Source: an uncultured Devosia sp. (GTDB taxonomy: Bacteria > Pseudomonadota > Alphaproteobacteria > Rhizobiales > Devosiaceae). From it: 64,000 nt of DNA. A model generated the notes under the pieces. The model worked only from the letters and a program-made list of their open reading frames with translations, did no database searches and was not told the origin of the DNA. Both the position numbers and the translations under genes were made by a program. Positions within the stretch are counted from its first letter, which is position 1. The number at the start of each line of letters is the position of its first letter. The DNA lies in NCBI RefSeq assembly GCF_946479885.1, contig NZ_CAMLHM010000003.1:1-64000 (forward strand), written 5' to 3'. Below, piece by piece: positions 7,069-15,609 of this stretch.

Positions 7069-10000
7069 ATGACCGACATCACCACCGCCCGCCAATCCCT
7101 CCGTGCCCATAACCTGGCCGACGAAACCACCCTCGTCCGCGACCTCATCGCCGCCACCGGCCTCGACCTGGCCTCCCGGCAGGAGATTTCCGCTCACGCC
7201 GAGTCCCTGGTCACCACGGTTCGGTCGGGCAATCGCCTCGGGCTGATGGAATCCTTCCTCGCTGAATACGGCCTTGCCACCGATGAGGGCGTGGCGCTGA
7301 TGTCGCTCGCCGAAGCGCTCCTGCGCGTGCCCGATGCGGAAACCGTAGACGCCCTCATCCACGACAAGGTCGGCGGCTCTGACTGGACCAGTCATTTCGG
7401 CGGTTCCCCCAACCAGCTGGTCAACTTCTCATCCTGGGCGCTGAGCCTCACCGCAGATGTGCTGGGTGATCCCGAAGTCGGCCCGAAAAACGCCCTGCAT
7501 CGGGCCATTGCCCGCCTCGGCGAACCTGTCATCCGTACCGCCGTGGCGCAGGCCATGCGCCTGCTGGGCAGCCAGTTCGTCTTCGGGCGCAGCATCGACG
7601 AGGCCATCCAGAACGCCAGGAAGTCCGAAGCCCAGGGCTACCGCTATTCCTACGACATGCTGGGCGAAGCAGCGCGTACCGGCGTCGACGCCGTCAGGTA
7701 TTTCGATGCCTATGCCCGGGCAATCGCCACGCTCGCCCCCCATTGCACCGCGGCGTCCGTGCGCGACAATCCCGGCATCTCGGTGAAACTCTCGGCGCTC
7801 CACCCGCGCTACGAGTTCGCGCAGAGAGGCCGCGTCATGGGCGAACTCGTTGAAGCGACTCGCAAATTGGCCCTATCGGCCAAAGCCGCCAATATGGGCT
7901 TCAATATTGACGCCGAAGAAGCCGACCGCCTCGATCTCTCGCTCGACATCATCGCCGAAGTCCTCGCTACGCCGGAACTATCAGGCTGGGACGGCTTCGG
8001 CGTCGTTGTGCAAGCCTATGGCAAGCGCGTCCTGCCGCTGATCGACTGGCTCGACACCACTGCCAAATCGCTCGGCCGCCGCATCATGGTTCGGCTCGTC
8101 AAGGGCGCCTATTGGGACGCCGAGATCAAGCGCGCTCAGGTCATGGGTCTCGACGGCTACCCCGTCTTCACCCGCAAGGCCTCAACCGACATCAGCTATA
8201 TTGCCGCCGCCAAACGGCTTCTGGCAGCCGAAAGCATCTACCCTCAGTTCGCTACCCACAATGCCCACACCGCATCGGCCGTCCTGCACCTTGCTGCCAA
8301 AGTGGGAAGGGGTCCCGACACCTTCGAGTTCCAGCGCCTCCACGGCATGGGCGAGCGCTTGCACGAGGTCCTGCGCACCACGGCCGGCACCCGCACCCGC
8401 ATCTACGCCCCGGTCGGCGCCCACAAGGACCTGCTGGCCTACCTGGTCCGCCGCCTGCTTGAAAACGGCGCCAACGGCTCCTTTGTCTACCAGATCGCCG
8501 ACGAACACATCCCGGCATCGGTCGTGGCCGAAGATCCGATCGGCAAGGTCCTGAGCCTGGGCGCCATCCCCAACCCCGCCATCCCGACTCCATCGGCTAT
8601 CTTCGCCCCACGCGTGAACTCCGCCGGCCTCGACCTCACCGACCCGATCGCCTTTCCCGCGGTGGAAACCGCCCGTTCCGCCTTCCAGACCACCCAATGG
8701 CACGCTGCCCCTCTTACCTCGCCCCTCCGGAGAGAGGCCGGCGCGCAGCGCCGGGTGAGAGGGCCTTCCACCACACTGACCAACCCAGCCGACCCCACCG
8801 ACATTCTCGGCACCGTTACCGACGCCACACCGGACGATGTGGCCACCGCCATCACCGCCGCCACCACCTCCACCTGGCCGCAGACCCCGTTGCAAACCCG
8901 CGCCAACCTCCTCCGCGCCACCGCCGACCTCTACGAAGCCCACCGCCCCGAACTCTTCGCCCTGCTCGCCCGCGAGGCCGGCAAGACTTGGTCCGACGCC
9001 GTCGCCGAAGTCCGCGAAGCCGTCGATTTCCTGCGCTACTACGCTGCCGAAGCCGATGCCCAATCCCTCGCGGCCCCCCGCGGCCCCATCGCCGCCATCT
9101 CGCCCTGGAACTTCCCCCTCGCCATCTTCACCGGCCAGATCGCCGCAGCTCTGGTCGCCGGCAACCCTGTTTTGGCCAAGCCCGCGCCGCAGACCCCGCT
9201 TATCGCCTTCCGCGCCGTCCAGCTCATGCATGAGGCTGGCATCCCCAACGACGCAGTCCAGCTGCTCCCCGGCGCCGGCGAGGTCGGCACGGCGCTGACC
9301 AGCAATCCAGCCATAGCAGGCGTCGTCTTCACCGGCTCGCTGCCCACGGCGCGCAAGATCGATCGCGCCATGGCGTCCAACCTGCCGCCGTCGGCGCCAC
9401 TCATCGCCGAAACCGGCGGCCTCAACGCCATGGTCGTGGACTCCACTGCGCTGCCCGAACAGGCAGTTCGCGACATCCTCGCCTCCGCCTTCCAATCCGC
9501 CGGCCAGCGCTGCTCCGCCTTGCGGGTCCTTTACATCCAGGAAGACGCTGCCGACCGCACCATCGAAATGCTCAAGGGCGCCATGGACGAGCTCACCCTG
9601 GGTAGTCCATGGCACCTCGCCACCGATATCGGCCCGGTTATCGACGAAGCCGCGCGCGCGAAAATCCAAGCTCACATCGATAGTTACGAGAAAAGCGGGA
9701 ATCTGATTCATCGTTTGAAGACGCCAGGTCGGGGGACATTCATAGCGCCAACGGTGCTTCGGGTCCGCGGCATCGAAGACCTCGCCGAGGAGATCTTTGG
9801 CCCGGTCCTCCACGTCGCCATCTTCAGGGCCGGCGAGCTCGACAATGTCGTCGCCGCGATCAACGCGTCCGGCTATGGCCTGACCTTTGGCCTCCACACC
9901 CGCATTTCCTCGCGTGTGCGTCAGGTGTCATCCACCGTTCGAGCCGGCAATATCTACGTCAATCGCAACCAGATTGGCGCTGTTGTCGGCTCGCAGCCGT

Positions 10001-10473
10001 TCGGCGGCGAAGGCCTCTCCGGCACCGGCCCCAAGGCAGGCGGCCCGCATTATCTGCCGCGCTTCACCCAGGGCCATGGTCATGCCAATGCCGGCCCATT
10101 GCCGCTGCCCGGCCCGACGGGCGAGAGCAACGTCATGCATACCGCCGCCCGCGGCTCGGTGCTTTGCCTCGGCCCGACGCCTGTCGATCAGCGCCGGCAG
10201 GCCACCATGGCCGCCATGTCAGGTAATGCGGCCATCCTGGCCGAACTCGATCTCGATACGCTGGCCCATGCGACGGGCTTTGACGCGGTGGCATACTTTG
10301 CCGACGACGCCACCCTTCGTGCCATCCGCATCGCCCTCAGCGCCCGATCCGGCGCCATCATCCCGCTGCTGACGTCGGAGGAGGGGGCCAACCGCCTCGT
10401 GATCGAGCGCCATGTCTGCATCGACACGACAGCGGCAGGTGGGAATGCGAGCCTGATGGCGCAAGCAGGGTAG
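7069..10473 (+). CDS. putA: Bifunctional proline dehydrogenase / L-glutamate-gamma-semialdehyde dehydrogenase
   Basis: A 1134-residue PutA that oxidises proline to glutamate in two steps. The PRODH barrel (about residues 150-480) contains RLVKGAYWDAEIKRAQ and THNAHTASA. The aldehyde dehydrogenase domain (about 570-1010) carries Glu781 (IAETGGLNAM) and the nucleophile Cys815 (SAGQRCSAL). Residues ~1010-1134 form an extra C-terminal domain seen in longer PutAs, thought to cap the substrate channel. There is no N-terminal ribbon-helix-helix domain, so it should not repress its own gene; the divergent Lrp protein fills that role. The start was chosen for GAGGGA before ATG. Residues ~547-566 are encoded by a palindromic repeat, described separately. 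Confidence 0.96.
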   Translation: MTDITTARQSLRAHNLADETTLVRDLIAATGLDLASRQEISAHAESLVTTVRSGNRLGLMESFLAEYGLATDEGVALMSLAEALLRVPDAETVDALIHDKVGGSDWTSHFGGSPNQLVNFSSWALSLTADVLGDPEVGPKNALHRAIARLGEPVIRTAVAQAMRLLGSQFVFGRSIDEAIQNARKSEAQGYRYSYDMLGEAARTGVDAVRYFDAYARAIATLAPHCTAASVRDNPGISVKLSALHPRYEFAQRGRVMGELVEATRKLALSAKAANMGFNIDAEEADRLDLSLDIIAEVLATPELSGWDGFGVVVQAYGKRVLPLIDWLDTTAKSLGRRIMVRLVKGAYWDAEIKRAQVMGLDGYPVFTRKASTDISYIAAAKRLLAAESIYPQFATHNAHTASAVLHLAAKVGRGPDTFEFQRLHGMGERLHEVLRTTAGTRTRIYAPVGAHKDLLAYLVRRLLENGANGSFVYQIADEHIPASVVAEDPIGKVLSLGAIPNPAIPTPSAIFAPRVNSAGLDLTDPIAFPAVETARSAFQTTQWHAAPLTSPLRREAGAQRRVRGPSTTLTNPADPTDILGTVTDATPDDVATAITAATTSTWPQTPLQTRANLLRATADLYEAHRPELFALLAREAGKTWSDAVAEVREAVDFLRYYAAEADAQSLAAPRGPIAAISPWNFPLAIFTGQIAAALVAGNPVLAKPAPQTPLIAFRAVQLMHEAGIPNDAVQLLPGAGEVGTALTSNPAIAGVVFTGSLPTARKIDRAMASNLPPSAPLIAETGGLNAMVVDSTALPEQAVRDILASAFQSAGQRCSALRVLYIQEDAADRTIEMLKGAMDELTLGSPWHLATDIGPVIDEAARAKIQAHIDSYEKSGNLIHRLKTPGRGTFIAPTVLRVRGIEDLAEEIFGPVLHVAIFRAGELDNVVAAINASGYGLTFGLHTRISSRVRQVSSTVRAGNIYVNRNQIGAVVGSQPFGGEGLSGTGPKAGGPHYLPRFTQGHGHANAGPLPLPGPTGESNVMHTAARGSVLCLGPTPVDQRRQATMAAMSGNAAILAELDLDTLAHATGFDAVAYFADDATLRAIRIALSARSGAIIPLLTSEEGANRLVIERHVCIDTTAAGGNASLMAQAG
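8707..8764. repeat. Palindromic repeat inserted in frame inside putA
   Basis: A 58-nt segment of the intergenic type (GCCCCTC..CC..GGGTGAGAGGGC arms) contains a perfect 7-bp hairpin, CCGGCGC-gca-GCGCCGG (8738-8754), and CTCC-GGAG. It is read as SPLRREAGAQRRVRGP in the linker between the PRODH and aldehyde dehydrogenase domains. The reading frame continues on both sides with normal PutA sequence. Confidence 0.75.
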
Positions 10474-10514
10474 GGGAGTACTCGCCCACCAAACGGGCCG
10501 CAGCCCTCCGGCCG

Positions 10515-10597
10515 TCACCCTCGGGCTTGACCCGAGGGCTCCTCACTTGCTGGACCCGTCGAGAAGGACAGAGCCCTCGGGTCAAGCCCGAGGGTGA
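10515..10597. repeat. Paired palindrome (CCCTCGGG-CTTGA-CCCGAGGG), copies 1 and 2; likely bidirectional terminator
   Basis: Two perfectly inverted 27-bp copies (10515-10541 and 10571-10597) of TCACCCTCGGGCTTGACCCG.. are separated by 29 bp. Each copy is itself a palindrome. The pair lies between the convergent ends of putA and the GAF-domain gene, a position suited to ending transcription from both sides. Confidence 0.85.
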
Positions 10598-10610
10598 TGC
10601 GCGGTGTGGT

Positions 10611-11102
10611 TTACCCCCGCGCCACCACAGCCGCCAGCTTGGCCGGCACCGCGATCACATCCCGGATCGTCTGCACCCGCTCGGGCGTGTAATAGCCGTC
10701 CACGTCAAGCATGTTCACCGTGCCCACCAGTTCCCCGCCGATCACCACCGGCATGTTGACCACGCTCTGGCACCCCAGCGAGTCGATCAGCTCATAGTCC
10801 GGAAACACCTTGGCGATATCGGCGATGGTATTGGCGACGAAATACTGCCGCTCCTTGTGCACGATGTCGAACCAGGAATCGTAGCGGATCGGCTTGGTGC
10901 CCGATGTCGGGTAGTTGATCGCGTCGCTCGTATAGGCCCGCCGTGCCACTTCGGCCTCCATGTCGACCGTCATGAAGGTGAAGAGCTTCGCGCCCACCGT
11001 CGCCTGCACCAGCGCCTGCAGCGCGCCAAACGCCGCATCGGCGCCCTTGGCAGTGGCAATATCAGCGTCGAATTGCGCGATGGCTTGGGAATAGTCAGTC
11101 AT
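10611..11102 (-). CDS. GAF domain protein
   Basis: A 163-residue protein that is essentially one GAF domain: a first helix (YSQAIAQFDADIATAKGADAAFGALQALVQATVGAKLFTFM), then DVEA-type strands, and a C-terminal QSVVNMPVVIGGELVGTVNMLDVDGYY typical of GAF small-molecule pockets. The methionine sulfoxide reductase cysteines of the fRMsr type are not present; only one Cys (GCQSVV) is seen. No partner domain exists. An AAGGA lies seven bases before the ATG. The ligand is unknown. It is flanked on both sides by paired palindromic repeats. Confidence 0.85.
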   Translation of the reverse strand: MTDYSQAIAQFDADIATAKGADAAFGALQALVQATVGAKLFTFMTVDMEAEVARRAYTSDAINYPTSGTKPIRYDSWFDIVHKERQYFVANTIADIAKVFPDYELIDSLGCQSVVNMPVVIGGELVGTVNMLDVDGYYTPERVQTIRDVIAVPAKLAAVVARG

Positions 11103-11155
11103 AGTTTGGTCCTTGGTCTGTTTATCCGACTTGCGCCGATCTCTTCACACCCGCC

Positions 11156-11238
11156 GCGTTCCCTCGGGCTTGACCCGAGGGCCACTCTCCGCACGGCACA
11201 AGTGGCGAATGGCCCTCGGGTCAAGCCCGAGGGAACGC
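11156..11238. repeat. Paired palindrome (CCCTCGGG-CTTGA-CCCGAGGG), copies 3 and 4
   Basis: Two perfectly inverted 29-bp arms (11156-11184 and 11210-11238) of the same family as at 10.5 kb are separated by 25 bp. They sit between the end of the dipeptide transporter operon and the start of the GAF gene and may terminate the operon. Confidence 0.85.
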
Positions 11239-11253
11239 CGGTGATTGTCTGTG

Positions 11254-12003
11254 CTACGCGGCCGGTTCCGCACGCCCGGCCGTCGCCGCCAGCAATTCTC
11301 TCGAATAGGGCTCGGCGAGTTCCCCTCGCTTGAGCAGCTCGACATCGGCCACCTCGACGATCCGCCCATTCCGCATCACTGCGAGCCGGTCGCAGAGGAA
11401 ACTCACCACCGGCAGATTGTGCGTCACCAGCAGGTAGGTCAGCCCCTGTTCCCGCCGCAGCCGCTTGAGCAGGTTCAGGATCTCCGCCTGCACCGAAACA
11501 TCCAGCGCCGAAGTCGGCTCATCCAGCAGCAGCACCTTTGGCTCCAGCATCAGCGCCCGGGCAATCGCCACGCGCTGCCGCTGGCCGCCCGAAAGCTGGT
11601 GCGGAAACCGGAACCGGAATCGCCGGTCCAGTCCAACCGCCTTCAGCATCGCCTCTACGCGCTCGGCTCTATTGCCGATGCCGTTGATCTCGAGCGGCTC
11701 GCTCAAGACGGCGTCGATGGTCTTGCGGGGGTGCAACGAGCCATAGGGGTCTTGGAACACCATTTGCACCTGCCGCGCCACCGCGCGCTCGATGCCATGG
11801 CTGCGTGCCTTGCCCAGCACGGCAATTTCGCCTGTCCAGTCCGGCGCCAGCCCGGCAATGGCCCGCAATATCGTCGATTTGCCCGAGCCGCTCTCGCCCA
11901 CCAGCGCAAAGCTCTCGCCCTCGGCTATGTCGAGGTTCACCCCGTGGACGACCTTGGTGTCGCCATAAGAAATATCGAGATTGCGTAGATTGATCGCGCT
12001 CAT
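11254..12003 (-). CDS. Dipeptide/oligopeptide-type ABC transporter ATP-binding protein (OppF/DppF-like)
   Basis: A 249-residue ABC ATPase: Walker A (GESGSGKSTILRAI), signature ([15 protein letters not shown]), Walker B (VLLLDEPTSALDVSVQAEIL) and H-loop (VTHNLPVV). VFQDPYGSLHPRKT is characteristic of the DppF/OppF partner. It ends without the usual C-terminal (oligo)peptide-binding extension, so it is somewhat short. It is the last gene of a four-gene operon with ATGA overlaps; the ATG overlapping the previous stop was chosen over one four codons upstream. Substrates are inferred to be peptides or similar small molecules. Confidence 0.9.
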   Translation of the reverse strand: MSAINLRNLDISYGDTKVVHGVNLDIAEGESFALVGESGSGKSTILRAIAGLAPDWTGEIAVLGKARSHGIERAVARQVQMVFQDPYGSLHPRKTIDAVLSEPLEINGIGNRAERVEAMLKAVGLDRRFRFRFPHQLSGGQRQRVAIARALMLEPKVLLLDEPTSALDVSVQAEILNLLKRLRREQGLTYLLVTHNLPVVSFLCDRLAVMRNGRIVEVADVELLKRGELAEPYSRELLAATAGRAEPAA

Positions 12004-12833
12004 GTGCCCGCCCATTGCGACCGGTCAAGCACCGGCAGCTCCTCGCGTGTCTCGTCGATGACAGGCATCGCCGCCAGCAAGCCGCGCGTGTAGGGGTGCT
12101 GCGCCCGTTCAAGTTCGCCGGCCGCGCATTCCTCGACCACGGTTCCCGAATTCATCACCAGAATCCGGTCGCAGTAGCGGCTGACGAGGTTGAGATCATG
12201 GCTGATCAGGATCAGCCCCATGCCCTTGGTCGTGACCAGATCATCGATGATATCGAGCACCTGCGCTTGCACGCTCACGTCCAGCGCTGAAGTTGGTTCG
12301 TCGGCGATCAGCAGCTCAGGCTCGGGGATCAGCATCATGGCGATCATGATGCGCTGGCCCATGCCGCCGGACACCTCATGCGGATAGAGCCCGGCAACAC
12401 GTTTGGGGTCATTGATCCGCACCGCCTCCAGCATGGCCAGGATCCGCTCGTTCACCTCGCGCCGCGGCAACTTCTCATGCGTCACCAAGGCCTCAGCGAT
12501 CTGCTCGCCGACCGTCATGACCGGGTTGAGCGAGAATTTGGGGTCCTGCATCACCATGGAGATGCGAGCGCCCCGGATGGAGCGCATCTGCTGCTCGTTC
12601 TGCCGGGTCAGGTCGATGCCGTCGAATTCCAGCCGGTCGGCCGTTACCAATCCAGGCTTGCGGATCAGCTTGAGGATGGCCCGGCCGGTCATCGACTTGC
12701 CCGAGCCGCTCTCACCCACAATGCCCAACCGCTCGCGACCGAGATCGAATGAGATACCTTTCACCACCTCCGCCCGCCCACGATGGGTGGGAAAGCTGAC
12801 GCGCAGGTTCTGGACCGATAGCAGTGGCGCCAT
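12000..12833 (-). CDS. Dipeptide/oligopeptide-type ABC transporter ATP-binding protein (OppD/DppD-like)
   Basis: A 277-residue ABC ATPase partnering the OppF-like subunit. Walker A is GESGSGKSMTGRAIL, Q-loop region MVMQDPKFSLNPVMTVGEQ, signature VSGGMGQRIMIAMML and Walker B LLIADEPTSALDVSVQAQVL. The signature replaces LSGGQ with VSGGM, a tolerated variant in DppD-type subunits. It overlaps the permease gene upstream by one base (TGATG) and the next ATPase by four, so the operon is tightly coupled. Confidence 0.9.
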   Translation of the reverse strand: MAPLLSVQNLRVSFPTHRGRAEVVKGISFDLGRERLGIVGESGSGKSMTGRAILKLIRKPGLVTADRLEFDGIDLTRQNEQQMRSIRGARISMVMQDPKFSLNPVMTVGEQIAEALVTHEKLPRREVNERILAMLEAVRINDPKRVAGLYPHEVSGGMGQRIMIAMMLIPEPELLIADEPTSALDVSVQAQVLDIIDDLVTTKGMGLILISHDLNLVSRYCDRILVMNSGTVVEECAAGELERAQHPYTRGLLAAMPVIDETREELPVLDRSQWAGT

Positions 12834-13732
12834 CACTTGCCCTCGCTCTTGGGATCAAGCACGTCGCGCAACCCGTCGCCGAGGAAGCAAAAACCCAGGC
12901 TGACGATGATAATGGCAAAGCCCGGCATGGTCGCCACCCACCACTGATCGAGAATGAACGTCCGCCCACGCGAGATCATCGCGCCCCATTCCGGCAGCGG
13001 CGGTTGCGCACCCAGCCCGATGAAGCCCAGGCCCGCCGCCGTCAGGATGACGCCAGCCATGTCGAGCGTCACGCGGATGATCATCGAAGACGTACAGAGC
13101 GGCAGGACGTGCCGCACGATGACCCGAACCGGGTTCGCGCCCTGCAGCCGCACCGCCGCTATGAACTCGGAGTTGCGGATCGTCAGCGTCTCGGCGCGCG
13201 CAATGCGGGCATAGGCCGGCCAGGAGGTGATGGCGATGGCAATGATCGCATTGTTGATGCCGGGGCCCAGGGCCGCCACGAAGGCGAGAGCCAGAATGAG
13301 CTTGGGCATCGACAGGAAAATATCGGTGAAACCCATCAGCACGCGATCGGTCCAGCCGCCGAAATATCCCGAGATTGCGCCCACCAGCAATCCCAGCGGC
13401 GCCGAGATCAGCGCCACCAGCAGCACGATGGTCAGGGTGATCTGGCTACCCCAGATCACCCGCGAGAAGATATCGCGGCCCAGTTCGTCCGTGCCCATCC
13501 AATGCTGGCCCGAGGGCGGGGCCAGCCGGTTGGCCAGGTCCTGTCCGGTGGACGAGTAAGGCGCCAGCCATGGCGCCAAAATTGCCGTGAGCAGCAGCAC
13601 GAGAATGATGACGCCGCCCAGCACCGACAACGGATTGCCGAGGAGAGCGGTAAACACCCGATAGGTGCGCCCGGCATTGGCCTGCCAGCGTGAGTTGGGA
13701 GAATCGTCAAGCAGCCAATCGCGCGTACTCAT
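12833..13732 (-). CDS. ABC transporter permease, DppC/OppC type
   Basis: A 299-residue permease with a cytoplasmic N-terminus, then helix 1 (PLSVLGGVIILVLLLTAILAPWLAP) and the OppC_N motif HWMGTDELGRDIFSRVIWGSQI. Five further helices follow, with the EAA-like loop FIAAVRLQGANPVRVIVRHVLP. The frame is open 50 codons upstream inside the DppB gene, but the ATG overlapping that gene's TGA (ATGA) was taken as the start. It pairs with the DppB-type subunit to form the membrane channel. Confidence 0.92.
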   Translation of the reverse strand: MSTRDWLLDDSPNSRWQANAGRTYRVFTALLGNPLSVLGGVIILVLLLTAILAPWLAPYSSTGQDLANRLAPPSGQHWMGTDELGRDIFSRVIWGSQITLTIVLLVALISAPLGLLVGAISGYFGGWTDRVLMGFTDIFLSMPKLILALAFVAALGPGINNAIIAIAITSWPAYARIARAETLTIRNSEFIAAVRLQGANPVRVIVRHVLPLCTSSMIIRVTLDMAGVILTAAGLGFIGLGAQPPLPEWGAMISRGRTFILDQWWVATMPGFAIIIVSLGFCFLGDGLRDVLDPKSEGK

Positions 13733-14802
13733 CGTGCCCTCGGGTCGAGGACGCGGTACAGCACGTCCGAAATCTTGTTGATGAAGATGAAGACCGCGCC
13801 GATCACCAGCGTCGAGCCGAGCACGGCATTCATGTCGGCATTGAGCAGAGCCGTGGTCAGGTAGTTGCCGATCCCCGGCCACGAGAACACGGTCTCGATC
13901 ATCACCGATCCTTCCAGCAACCCGGCATAGCTGAGGCCGATCACGGTGATCAGCGGCACGCGGATCGGGTTGAAGGCATGCCGCCAGATGACAATGCGCT
14001 CCGGCAAACCCTTGACGCGAGCGGTCGTCACGAATTCCTGGCTCAGTTGGTCCAGCATGAAGCTGCGCGTCATCCGGGCGATATAGGCGAGGCTGAAGAA
14101 CCCCAGCACAGATGCCGGCAGGATGAGGTGGCTGATCGCGTTCCAGAAGATGTCGATCTCGCCCGCCAGAAGACTGTCGATCAGGATCAACCCCGTCACC
14201 GGATCCACCAGCCCATCATAGAAAATGTCGAGCCTCCCCGGCCCGCCCACCCAGCGCAGCCGCGCATAGAACAGGGCCAGCCCCACCAGCCCGAGCCAGA
14301 AAGCCGGCATCGAATAGCCCAGGAGGCCCACTACGCGGATGATCTGGTCGATGACCGACCCCTGTCGACTGGCCGCCACGACGCCCAGCGGCACCCCGAC
14401 CACGACGCCGATGACGATACCCAGTGTCGCCATTTCCAGCGTCGCCGGGAAGAACCGGCTGATATCCTCGGCCACCGAGCGACCGGTCGATACCGACTGT
14501 CCCAGGTCCCCCGTGAGAACGCCGACCACGTAGTTGAAGAACTGCACCGGCAGAGGCTGGTCCAGCCCCATCTGGGCCTTTGCCGCCTCATAGACCGCGT
14601 TGCTTGCTCGGTCCCCCACCACCGCCAGCACCGGATCGATCGGGATCACTCGGCCGATAAAGAAGGTGATCGCAAGCAACCCCAAAAAGGTGAGGAAAAC
14701 GGTCGCCGCGAAGCCCAGGACCGCCGAAAATCCACGACTCCACTTTCGCCGTGCAGGCGATATCCGGGCAGGGGAGACGGCGATCTGGGGCTCCAGGCTC
14801 AC
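13729..14802 (-). CDS. ABC transporter permease, DppB/OppB type
   Basis: A 357-residue permease, first gene of the transporter operon. Helix 1 (FAATVFLTFLGLLAITFFIGRVIPIDP) leads into the DppB-type region MGLDQPLPVQFFNYVVGVLTGDLGQSV, and the EAA loop reads FVTTARVKGLPERIVIWRHAFNPIRVP. The start is GTG with AGAGGA eight bases upstream. It is divergent from an XRE-cupin regulator gene across about 130 bp; the binding protein gene lies on the far side of that regulator. Confidence 0.92.
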   Translation of the reverse strand: MSLEPQIAVSPARISPARRKWSRGFSAVLGFAATVFLTFLGLLAITFFIGRVIPIDPVLAVVGDRASNAVYEAAKAQMGLDQPLPVQFFNYVVGVLTGDLGQSVSTGRSVAEDISRFFPATLEMATLGIVIGVVVGVPLGVVAASRQGSVIDQIIRVVGLLGYSMPAFWLGLVGLALFYARLRWVGGPGRLDIFYDGLVDPVTGLILIDSLLAGEIDIFWNAISHLILPASVLGFFSLAYIARMTRSFMLDQLSQEFVTTARVKGLPERIVIWRHAFNPIRVPLITVIGLSYAGLLEGSVMIETVFSWPGIGNYLTTALLNADMNAVLGSTLVIGAVFIFINKISDVLYRVLDPRAR

Positions 14803-14882
14803 GGATTATTCCTCTTGTGAAAACAAGCTCTTATCGCCGCAAGATGACTCTCCTGCAGACTGTGAAGGGCCTCACATTTCGC

Positions 14883-14911
14883 TTTCACCATACAGAAAAC
14901 TTTGCTTATAT
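14883..14911 (+). promoter_or_regulatory. Candidate promoter for the XRE-cupin / binding-protein operon
   Basis: TTTCAC, a 17-base spacer and TTATAT lie in an AT-rich block 24 bases before the regulator start. The -10 is good and the -35 weak. The divergent transporter promoter should lie in the same ~130-bp gap. Confidence 0.4.
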
Positions 14912-14934
14912 CAAAAAAATTTTGGTGGGACGCG

Positions 14935-15609
14935 ATGGCAGGCAATGCACTGACCAAGGCCGAAACGGAGGGGCACCCCAAGGTGGGCGCGCTGATCCGT
15001 GCGCGTCGGCGCCAGCAGCATATGACGCTCGAAGCGCTGGGCAAGGCGGCCGAAGTTTCGGTGGGCTATCTGAGCCAGGTCGAGCGCGACCACGCAACGC
15101 CCTCGCTCGGCACCCTGGCCGGCATCGCCCGGGCCCTGGGCGTCGGTATAGACTACTTCGTCTCCGCCCCGACCGCGCAAACAGCCCTGACCCGGGCCCA
15201 CGAGCGCAACCGCTTTTCCCTCGATGGCTCGTCCATCGTCTATGAGCGCCTGGGCACCGAATTTCCCGGCAACACGCTCTCAAGCTTCATCATGACCGTC
15301 CCGCCGGGCTATCGCTCGGAAACGGTGGCGCATGAAGGCGAGGAAATCCTCTATGTGCTCGACGGCTCCATCACCCAGCGTCTCGACGACGAAGAGATGG
15401 TGATGAGCGCGGGCGATAGCCTGCATTTCCGGGGCAACCGCCCCCATTCCTGGTCCAACCATACCGACCAGCCGGCGCGCCTTCTCTGGACTGGCACGCT
15501 CACCCTCTTCCGCTCGTCGGCCAAGCCATCCCGGCAGGTCGCTGCGGCAGCAAAACCCGGCCCCAAGCCGGTGAAAAACAAGAAGATCGTCAAACAGGAG
15601 AAACGCTGA
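14935..15609 (+). CDS. XRE-family regulator with C-terminal cupin sensor domain
   Basis: 224 residues. The HTH_3 domain (about 18-75: GALIRARRRQQHMTLEALGKAAEVSVGYLSQVERDHATPSLGTL) is joined to a cupin (about 105-185: GYRSETVAHEGEEILYVLDGSI, GDSLHFRGNRPHSW) and a Lys-rich tail. This architecture (PuuR-like) senses small metabolites such as amines or amino acids. It is divergent from the peptide-type transporter and overlaps the binding-protein gene by one base (TGATG), so it very likely controls that uptake system. The start was chosen for GGTGGGA five bases before ATG rather than the upstream ATG. Confidence 0.9.
   Translation: MAGNALTKAETEGHPKVGALIRARRRQQHMTLEALGKAAEVSVGYLSQVERDHATPSLGTLAGIARALGVGIDYFVSAPTAQTALTRAHERNRFSLDGSSIVYERLGTEFPGNTLSSFIMTVPPGYRSETVAHEGEEILYVLDGSITQRLDDEEMVMSAGDSLHFRGNRPHSWSNHTDQPARLLWTGTLTLFRSSAKPSRQVAAAAKPGPKPVKNKKIVKQEKR

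Noticed and set aside
8182..9897. 571-codon minus-strand frame inside putA
   Set aside because: Antisense to catalytic regions of PutA; Gly/Val/Asp-rich with no domain.
10515..11238. Paired palindromes as insertion-sequence terminal repeats
   Set aside because: The GAF gene they enclose has no transposase features and no target-site duplication is evident.
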